Assembly (NCBI GenBank): GCA_955652845.1
Contig: CATPBY010000175.1
Span: 1-11,825 of the forward strand
Direction of reading: 5' to 3'
Origin: an uncultured Terriglobales bacterium
Lineage (GTDB): Bacteria > Acidobacteriota > Terriglobia > Terriglobales > Acidobacteriaceae
DNA length: 11,825 nt
Below the pieces are notes generated by a model. It saw nothing but the letters and a program-made list of their open reading frames with translations, did no database searches and was not told where the DNA came from. Both the position numbers and the translations under genes were made by a program. This document shows, in pieces, positions 6,521-11,825 of the stretch. Within the stretch, counting starts at the first letter, position 1. Each line of letters opens with the position of its first letter.

Positions 6521-7591
6521 ATGGCTGTCACAACCGCAGGCTCAGTTAGTTCACTCGTACAATCCTTAGGCGAAATCCCCCCTGACTCCATCGTTTTTGG
6601 TCGCTCCGAAGCAATGCAAGCCCTTCGCGACCGCATGGACAAGGTCGCCAGCGCCAATGTCCCGGTTCTTATCCAGGGCGAAAGTGGTACCGGCAAGGAC
6701 ATCATCGCCCGCATGATCCACAGCCTTTCGCCGTGGAAAACGGGTCCCTACGTTAAGGTGAACTGTCCTGCTATTCCCGGGACCTTGCTTGAAAGTGAGC
6801 TTTTTGGGTACGAGAAAGGCGCTTTTACCGGGGCCTACGGAACCAAGCCCGGCCGGGTGGAGATGGCGCATCGCGGCACGCTTTTCCTGGATGAAATTTC
6901 TGAATTGGACTTGGGTCTGCAGTCTAAACTCCTGCAGCTTCTACAGGATGGACAGTTCTGCCGCATCGGCGCCCAGGAAGACAAAAAGGTTGAAGTTCGG
7001 GTTGTCTGCGCTACCAATCGCAAACTGGAAGCCGAGATTGAGAACGGAACCTTCCGCCAGGATCTTTTCTACCGCATCAATGTAGTGAATTTACAGATGC
7101 CGCCGCTGCGCGAGCGGCGCGGGGATATCGAAGATCTGGCGGCTTATTTTCTCGATTACTACAACCGGAAATACAATTGCCGCGCCCGCGAATTGTCGGC
7201 CGATCTGAAAGCTTCTCTGCAGAAGTATCATTGGCCGGGTAACATTCGCGAACTGGAAAATCTCATCAAGCGCTACGTGATCCTGGGAAATGAAGATGTG
7301 ATTACCGGCGACCTGGTGGCGAGCGAACGCGAGTACTTTAATCCTGATATCAATCTGGATGGTCCTATCTCACTCAAGAAACTTACACGCCAGGCAACCC
7401 GGGAGCTGGAGCGCAAGGTGATCCTGAAAGTTTTACAGGCACACCACTGGAATCGAAAACAGGCCGCCCGCGCTCTAAGCATCAGTTACCGCGCGCTGCT
7501 ATACAAAATTCGGGATGCAGGCTTGCCGCCGAATCGCTCGTCGCGCCGGCGACCAGAGCCCATCGCCAACCAAGGCGCCGCGGCCGACTGA
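6521..7591 (+). CDS. Sigma-54-dependent activator without receiver domain (PspF-like architecture)
   Basis: A 356-residue activator made of an AAA+ domain and a Fis-type helix-turn-helix only. Walker A GESGTGKD is at 53-60, GAFTGA at 100-105, Walker B TLFLDE ends at D124/E125, and RINVV/PPLRER follows. The helix-turn-helix covers about 296-335, then a basic tail. The ATG is chosen because AGAAGGG lies five bases upstream; a TTG 33 bases earlier would precede the predicted transcription start. About 20 residues before the AAA+ domain leave no room for a sensory domain, so activity is probably set by expression level or by a binding partner, as PspA controls PspF; the adjacent PilZ protein is a possible partner, which is speculation. 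The sigma-54 promoter in front suggests autoregulation or control by the response regulator at 3250-4665. Confidence 0.93.
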   Translation: MAVTTAGSVSSLVQSLGEIPPDSIVFGRSEAMQALRDRMDKVASANVPVLIQGESGTGKDIIARMIHSLSPWKTGPYVKVNCPAIPGTLLESELFGYEKGAFTGAYGTKPGRVEMAHRGTLFLDEISELDLGLQSKLLQLLQDGQFCRIGAQEDKKVEVRVVCATNRKLEAEIENGTFRQDLFYRINVVNLQMPPLRERRGDIEDLAAYFLDYYNRKYNCRARELSADLKASLQKYHWPGNIRELENLIKRYVILGNEDVITGDLVASEREYFNPDINLDGPISLKKLTRQATRELERKVILKVLQAHHWNRKQAARALSISYRALLYKIRDAGLPPNRSSRRRPEPIANQGAAAD

Positions 7592-7592
7592 G

Positions 7593-7645
7593 GGAATCCC
7601 ATCCGCCGGAGTGGACCACCTTTGCAGTGTTTAAGGCGGGATTCC
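7593..7645. repeat. 8-bp inverted repeat in convergent intergenic region
   Basis: GGAATCCC (7593-7600), one base past the activator stop, pairs perfectly with GGGATTCC (7638-7645) across 37 bases. An 8-bp palindrome ACGGCCGT follows at 7646-7653. There is no T tract, so this is not a standard intrinsic terminator, but a long stem could protect or end the convergent transcripts. Nothing else is seen in the 116-bp gap except a weak GCTTTG/CAAAGC pair (7676-7707). Confidence 0.35.
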
Positions 7646-7707
7646 ACGGCCGTCACCCTCCAGGAATTTTCTGCGGCTTTGCGTCAGCATATAGTGAAGC
7701 CCAAAGC

Positions 7708-9492
7708 TTAGTGGGCAGCCACGTTTTTCAGCGACGCCAGCCACTCATCGATTTTTTCTTCCAGCACATCGAGCGGAAGCACTCCCTGATCGAGCACTGC
7801 GTCGTGAAAGGAACGAAGGTCAAATTTTGTTCCGAGTTCTTGCCGTGCCCGGTCGCGCAGCTCGAGGATTTTCATCTGCCCCAGCTTGTAAGATAGCGCC
7901 TGCGCTGGCCAGGCAATATAGCGATCGACTTCAGTCTGAATGTTCTGATCATCCATGGCTGTGTGCTGACGGAAGAAGTCGACCATCTGTTCGCGGGACC
8001 AATGTTTGTAATGCACGCCGGTATCGACCACCAGGCGAACCGAGCGCCACATTTCATTTCCCAGCCGCCCGTAGTCGCTGTAAGCATCCTGATAGAAGCC
8101 AATTTCTTTGCCCAGACGTTCTGAGTAGAACGCCCAGCCCTCCGAATAAGCGTTGTAGTCCACGGCGAATTTGCGAAACGCCGGCAGATCGGTCAATTCG
8201 TGGGAGATCGAGAACTGCAAATGATGGCCGGGGACGCCTTCGTGATAAGCGATTGCTTCCACATTCAGCAGTAGGCGGGCCTGCGGGTTGTATTGATTTA
8301 CGTTAATGCGGCCGGGAAGAGACCCGTCGCCAGCGCCCGGACTGTAGTCGGCGGGAACCCCGTCTGGACTGCGATAGGATTCCATTGGAACCACGGTCAA
8401 CTTATTTTTTGGTAATTTGCCGAAGAGCTGCGGAAGCTTCTCATACATCTGGTCCGCATAGTGCCGGTAAAGATCGAGCAGCTGCTGTCCGGATTTAGCG
8501 TGCAGTCGAGCGTCCTTTCGGATGTGCTCGTTAAAGCTCTTTAGGTCATTAAAGCCTTGCTTACGGGCGATCTCGAGCATCTGGCTCTCGATCTCCGCCA
8601 CCTGCTTGAGACCGAGCTGGTGAATTTCCTCCGGGCTCAAATTGGTGGTGGTCATGGTGCGAACCGCAAACCGGTAACGAGCATCGCCGTCCGGAAGCGC
8701 CCAGACGCCAAACTCCGTGCGTCCCTGGGGAGCGTATTCAGTCCGGATAAACTCCGCGAACCTGGCATAGGTGGGCGATACTTCATCCCGGACGGCTGTT
8801 GTAATTGCGGTGCGCAGACGCTTCTGGCCGGCCGGCGAAATCCCTCCCGGAAACTTGAGAACCGGTTGGTTGAACGGGCTGGTGTCTGAAGAGTTGTCGG
8901 CGATATTCTTTGCCTGGGTGACGACTTTTTCCAGCAGATACCGCGGGGGGATCAGATGGTCGCGCATTCCCAGACGCATGTCCGCCATGATTTGATCGAA
9001 TAGATGGGGCAGCTGATGAAGGCGAGCCAGGTAATCTTCATAGTCTTTAGCAGAATGAAAAGAAGTGTCCGCCGGCAAGCTCACGTATTCCATATGCGGG
9101 CCGCCAAACTGGGTGACTGGCATTTCCCATTTTTTGAAGCGGGCAGACTCAATTTGGTCGCGCAGAGTACGCAGCATCAGGGATTTGTTCAGTTTCTCCT
9201 GCTGCGGAAAACCAGTCGTGTCGATGGCGTCAATGCGGGCCAGCGTTTTCTGGTTATGCTCCAGATCGGCAGCGAAAAACTCCGGCGAGAAATCGCTGAC
9301 CTTGTCGTTGTAGCGGTTGTCGCCGGTGCGAGTCGCCAGCTCTGGGTTGGTCCGCAGCCAATACTGCCACTCATCTTCCAGCACCGCATTCAATTGGGCG
9401 CGGCGGGCTTCCACGCTTTGCTGGGCGCTGGCGCTTGATGTGAACAGTGTGACCACCATAACCGACAAGATTACGCTGAGAATCCAATTCAT
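7708..9492 (-). CDS. Exported DUF885 family protein, probable zinc metallopeptidase
   Basis: A 594-residue DUF885 protein. The signal peptide is hydrophobic from residue 4 and ends in SSASA-QQ, with predicted cleavage after A23, so the protein is exported. The C-terminal half carries HEGVPGHH at 417-424, the HExxxGHH-type metal site of this family, and SEGWAFYSE (E451) supplies a likely further ligand. Length and motifs are normal for the family, whose members are thought to act as peptidases of carboxypeptidase type; the substrate here is unknown. The ATG at 9492 is preferred over an ATG 36 bases upstream because it has AAGG eight bases ahead and directly begins the signal peptide. A TACAAT at 9527-9532 could be a -10 box, but no -35 matches. 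It is preceded by a terminator, so it is probably transcribed alone. Confidence 0.9.
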   Translation of the reverse strand: MNWILSVILSVMVVTLFTSSASAQQSVEARRAQLNAVLEDEWQYWLRTNPELATRTGDNRYNDKVSDFSPEFFAADLEHNQKTLARIDAIDTTGFPQQEKLNKSLMLRTLRDQIESARFKKWEMPVTQFGGPHMEYVSLPADTSFHSAKDYEDYLARLHQLPHLFDQIMADMRLGMRDHLIPPRYLLEKVVTQAKNIADNSSDTSPFNQPVLKFPGGISPAGQKRLRTAITTAVRDEVSPTYARFAEFIRTEYAPQGRTEFGVWALPDGDARYRFAVRTMTTTNLSPEEIHQLGLKQVAEIESQMLEIARKQGFNDLKSFNEHIRKDARLHAKSGQQLLDLYRHYADQMYEKLPQLFGKLPKNKLTVVPMESYRSPDGVPADYSPGAGDGSLPGRINVNQYNPQARLLLNVEAIAYHEGVPGHHLQFSISHELTDLPAFRKFAVDYNAYSEGWAFYSERLGKEIGFYQDAYSDYGRLGNEMWRSVRLVVDTGVHYKHWSREQMVDFFRQHTAMDDQNIQTEVDRYIAWPAQALSYKLGQMKILELRDRARQELGTKFDLRSFHDAVLDQGVLPLDVLEEKIDEWLASLKNVAAH

Positions 9493-9598
9493 CGGTCCGA
9501 CCTTTTTTGACTGATGATGTCGCACCATTGTACGGAAACGGAGGTCGCTTTGATGGAGAACGATAGCGAGGTGACCCTGGAACTGCGCGTATATCCAT

Positions 9599-9620
9599 AG
9601 ACGCGGCAGACTGCGCGTCT
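9599..9620. repeat. Stem-loop AGACGCG-N8-CGCGTCT
   Basis: A perfect 7-bp inverted repeat about 107 bp upstream of the DUF885 start codon. It has no T tract on either strand. It is the first of three consecutive stem-loops in 9599-9689. It may be an operator-like dyad or RNA structure. Confidence 0.4.
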
Positions 9621-9636
9621 GAGAAACACGCTATTG

Positions 9637-9653
9637 CCCCGTAACGTCCGGGG
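9637..9653. repeat. Stem-loop CCCCG-N7-CGGGG
   Basis: A 5-bp all-GC stem with a 7-nt loop, midway between the 9599 hairpin and the terminator at 9663. There is no T tract. Confidence 0.3.
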
Positions 9654-9662
9654 TCAGCAAGA

Positions 9663-9689
9663 AAAGGCGGGCTTAGATTGCCCGCCTTT
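9663..9689 (-). terminator. Intrinsic terminator of the 9749-10669 gene
   Basis: AAAGGCGGGC and GCCCGCCTTT form a perfect 10-bp GC-rich stem with a 7-nt loop. On the minus strand it ends in four U, 60 bases after the stop of the upstream gene. The opposite strand ends in three U, so it may also work weakly in reverse. Confidence 0.75.
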
Positions 9690-9748
9690 ATGAGTGGAGG
9701 ACACTACTTCAACAAACCGTGGCCTTTTACCGAATTATTGACGGCTTA

Positions 9749-10669
9749 CTATTGCTCGATCACGCCCTTAGAGCGCAGCTCGAACTGAATATTCCGTTCG
9801 CGATTCATGCGCACGGTTTCAGTCAAGTCCAACTTCTCCACCGGCAGAAGTTTTTCCTCCCCATCTTTAGTCACGAAGTGCATCTGCCCTCCGTCAACCC
9901 AGTAATTGCCGGCCACGTACGCCGAGCCGCTCTTCAGAACAATTACTGTGGATTGCTGCTGGGGCGAGGGTTCTGTCAAATAGGCCGACTTCATGGTTAC
10001 CGTGGGGGTATCGGAAACCGTAGCCGAAGCGGGTTTCCACTGCGGTTGGGACGATGAAGAAGCGTCAAAGCGGTTGGGAGAGGCCCACGGCGGCATGGGG
10101 ATGGAATTGCTGGCCACCCTGCGCAGAGGAACTTCAACATCTTCCATGAGGCGCAAGGTCATTCTGGTCTCACCTTTCAATGTAGGGTAGGGACCGCGCG
10201 CCGGCAAAGTAAGAATCTTTACTGGCCAGAGCACAGGAATCGCCCATTCCACGGCATCGCGTTTGGGATGCCCGCGCCCGCGAATCTTTCCATCGCGGTC
10301 CGCCTTATAGTGCGGAGCTGAAATCACCTTGGCGGACAGCGGAAGGACTTCCGCGCCGGGCAGGATCAGGCGATCAAAATCGATCTCGATCCACCCTTTT
10401 CCGAAAAAGTGTCCGGGATCCCGGGAATCCTGGAGATGGCCTCCGAGGGACGCTCCTCGAGGGAATACCGACCGGCCAAAGGACGAAACGTAACCTAGAT
10501 GGCAGAGGACCGGGTCTCCGACCTGGGCGGTTTTGGAAGAGAAGTTCGGCTCATCCAGAGTGCACTGTAAAAGGGTTCCGGCTGGAACGATTTCTCGGTT
10601 CGCAGCATTGGCGGCGGCTGCGGTGATCAAAAGCGCAGCCAGAAGTAGAAGCAAGGACTTCCTGGGCAT
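9749..10669 (-). CDS. Exported two-domain protein of unknown function, VirB10/TrbI-like N-terminal region
   Basis: I do not recognise a named family with certainty. The 306-residue product starts with a clear signal peptide (MPRK, a leucine stretch, ANA-AN cleavage after A22). Residues about 25-185 contain an IVPAGTLLQC...GDPVLCHLG...SVFPRGASLGGHL pattern that resembles the beta-barrel region of VirB10/TrbI proteins. C36 and C56 could form a disulfide. A Pro/Ser-rich linker (about 190-235) leads to a small C-terminal domain with VVLKSG-like, NYWVDGGQMHFVT and LDLTETVRMNRER motifs. No conjugation genes are nearby, so a transfer role is unlikely; an envelope role is inference. The ATG is chosen over one 75 bases upstream because GAGGAGG lies five bases ahead and the signal peptide starts there. 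Confidence 0.8.
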   Translation of the reverse strand: MPRKSLLLLLAALLITAAAANAANREIVPAGTLLQCTLDEPNFSSKTAQVGDPVLCHLGYVSSFGRSVFPRGASLGGHLQDSRDPGHFFGKGWIEIDFDRLILPGAEVLPLSAKVISAPHYKADRDGKIRGRGHPKRDAVEWAIPVLWPVKILTLPARGPYPTLKGETRMTLRLMEDVEVPLRRVASNSIPMPPWASPNRFDASSSSQPQWKPASATVSDTPTVTMKSAYLTEPSPQQQSTVIVLKSGSAYVAGNYWVDGGQMHFVTKDGEEKLLPVEKLDLTETVRMNRERNIQFELRSKGVIEQ

Positions 10670-10704
10670 AGTGGCCTCCTCGTAAATTCGTGAAGAGCTC
10701 GCCC

Positions 10705-10740
10705 CGTCCCAGCAAAGACCCGTGTTGGGACGAGATTTTA
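10705..10740 (-). promoter_or_regulatory. Extended -10 promoter with inverted repeat over the start site
   Basis: On the minus strand, TGC-TAAAAT (-10 at 10735-10740) is an extended -10 box with five of six consensus bases; no good -35 is seen. Just downstream, CGTCCCA and TGGGACG (10705-10711 and 10726-10732) form a perfect 7-bp inverted repeat with a 14-base spacer that covers the predicted start near 10728. This is a plausible repressor site for the gene at 9749-10669. Confidence 0.35.
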
Positions 10741-10787
10741 GCACGAATAAAGTTCCGTTCGGCGGGTTATTTAGCAGTCGGTGGCGG

Positions 10788-10808
10788 AAAAAAGCGCCGG
10801 AAGAGGCG
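10788..10808 (-). terminator. Weak intrinsic terminator of the AsmA-like gene
   Basis: On the minus strand, CGCC-N6-GGCG is followed by C and six T, about 65 bases after the AsmA-like stop. The stem is only 4 bp, so termination may be partial. Confidence 0.4.
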
Positions 10809-10872
10809 GTTGCAGGGTTCGGCGGAGAATACCTGCGATTTGTAGCCGTATTCCTTGAATCTGTTTGAGAAG

Positions 10873-11825
10873 CTACTGCGGTTTCTTCTTTTTTCCGAAT
10901 AATCCGCCGAGAGCATCGACGGCAGAGTTGACATTCGGATTCTTGGTGTTGGGTAATCCTCCCTTGAATTGACTGCTCAGCATCCCCTGGACATCGGGAA
11001 CAAACTTTGGATTGGACGTTGTCCCCTGGATGAAGAACGGTATGCCAGTACTCTTGCCTCCTCCTATGCCTGCCAGTTGGGAAATTCCGCTAACTACCCC
11101 ACCGCCAGTGAGGTTGGCAGTCATCTTGTAGTTCAGCGCTCCCGCCGGGCTGATGGTTCCATTGCCCAGGATAGTGCCCAGGCTGGGTACGGTAAGGTTC
11201 AGATTGTCGGTGCGAATGCCCTCGGGGGCTACGTGCGCGTCGGTGCTGAAATTCTGAATGGAAGTATCAGACCCGGTATTCGCTCCTCCGGTAAGTTTCG
11301 ATACTGCTGCCAGTTTCGAGCCTAAATTGAACCCAGCGAGCTTGGTATTGACCAGCTTGACCGGCCCGGTAATTATCAATTTGTCGGTCGGACCGTTTAT
11401 GGCCAGGGTAGTCGAGAGCGTGCCACCTTTTAGCTGGGAGCCTGAAGGAAGCACCACACCGAGCGCGGGAAGCATCGGCACGAGGTCATCCACCGGCATG
11501 CCCTCAGCGTTAAGCTTCATATTGACCTGAGTTGCCGGCCCCTGCATTCGATAGGTGCCCGTCAGGTGTGCGAGGGCTTTGCCGATAGAAACGTCGCCCT
11601 GCATGAGAGACCCGGATTCCCCCGCCACTTCATGCTGCACCGTGTACTTCACGTCTACCGAACGTCCTGCCGGTTGCCCCATTGGAGACAACTTGAGTTT
11701 GTCAGCTTTTAGGGTGCCAGTGCTGCGGACCTGCTTCCCATCCGAGTTCAGATTGCCATCGAAATCGGCGAGACCAGCGATTCCAGAAGTTGAATCAATG
11801 AAACCCGAGGCTGCAAGATCAAAGC
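10873..11825 (-). CDS. AsmA-like protein, C-terminal part (5' end beyond right edge)
   Basis: 316 residues are visible and the frame stays open to the right edge. A TTG at 11691 is not a real start, because the family pattern continues upstream of it (SGFIDSTSGIAGLADFDGN). The region matches the C-terminal AsmA-like domain: repeated beta segments, LPALGVVLPSGSQL, GPTDKLIITGPVKL, VPSLGTILGNGTISPAGALNYKMTANL and GIPFFIQGTTSNPKFVPD. It ends in a basic KKKK tail. AsmA-family proteins are anchored in the inner membrane and span the periplasm, with roles in outer-membrane lipid transport or assembly; the anchor itself would be outside the window. The 203-bp gap to the next gene holds a terminator and a promoter, so the two are probably separate units. 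Confidence 0.85.
   Translation of the reverse strand, partial: FDLAASGFIDSTSGIAGLADFDGNLNSDGKQVRSTGTLKADKLKLSPMGQPAGRSVDVKYTVQHEVAGESGSLMQGDVSIGKALAHLTGTYRMQGPATQVNMKLNAEGMPVDDLVPMLPALGVVLPSGSQLKGGTLSTTLAINGPTDKLIITGPVKLVNTKLAGFNLGSKLAAVSKLTGGANTGSDTSIQNFSTDAHVAPEGIRTDNLNLTVPSLGTILGNGTISPAGALNYKMTANLTGGGVVSGISQLAGIGGGKSTGIPFFIQGTTSNPKFVPDVQGMLSSQFKGGLPNTKNPNVNSAVDALGGLFGKKKKPQ

Noticed and set aside
9493..9528. ATG at 9528 as start of the DUF885 gene
   Set aside because: It would put 12 charged residues ahead of a normal signal peptide and has no Shine-Dalgarno; the ATG at 9492 does.
9527..9532. TACAAT as -10 box of the DUF885 gene
   Set aside because: Five of six bases match, but no acceptable -35 at 16-18 bp and no extended -10; not enough to annotate.
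10670..10744. Upstream ATG at 10744 for the VirB10-like gene
   Set aside because: The signal peptide and a strong GAGGAGG both point to the ATG at 10669, and the upstream part overlaps the likely promoter and dyad.

Overview
The window looks like a chromosomal segment of an Acidobacteriota bacterium (Terriglobia/Koribacter-like). This rests on gene content, not on a search: a large secreted SBBP beta-propeller protein, a DUF885 zinc-peptidase-like protein, an AsmA-like C-terminal region with the 'PALGV-LPSGS' style seen in acidobacterial homologues, several sigma-54 activators, and moderately high GC. No tRNA, rRNA, CRISPR array, insertion sequence or prophage gene is visible.

Layout, left to right. 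A secreted seven-blade SBBP protein (+) is cut by the left edge. It converges with a two-component operon on the minus strand: a soluble histidine kinase followed by an NtrC-type sigma-54 response regulator, joined by an ATGA overlap. A 341-bp divergent intergenic region holds a good sigma-70 promoter for the kinase operon and a structured leader in front of a PilZ-domain gene (+). A second sigma-54 activator (+) follows; it has no receiver domain. The 198-bp gap before it contains a correctly spaced -24/-12 promoter and several dyads. The right part is three minus-strand genes: an AsmA-like protein (cut by the right edge), an exported two-domain protein with a VirB10/TrbI-like look, and a DUF885 exported metallopeptidase. 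Intrinsic-terminator-like hairpins separate them.

How the genes may work together. The middle block (kinase, NtrC-type regulator, PilZ protein, PspF-type activator) reads as a small sigma-54 and c-di-GMP regulatory island. The two activators have nearly the same Fis-type helix-turn-helix (19 of 26 positions identical), so they may compete for or share DNA sites. The second activator's own gene carries a sigma-54 promoter, which suggests autoregulation or a relay from the response regulator. The right-hand genes encode envelope proteins and show no obvious link to the island.

Items most worth a second look: the possible sigma-54 relay; the three-way-junction-like leader whose closing stem runs into the PilZ Shine-Dalgarno; and the SBBP protein's C-terminus, where two membrane segments appear to interrupt an Ig-like domain.
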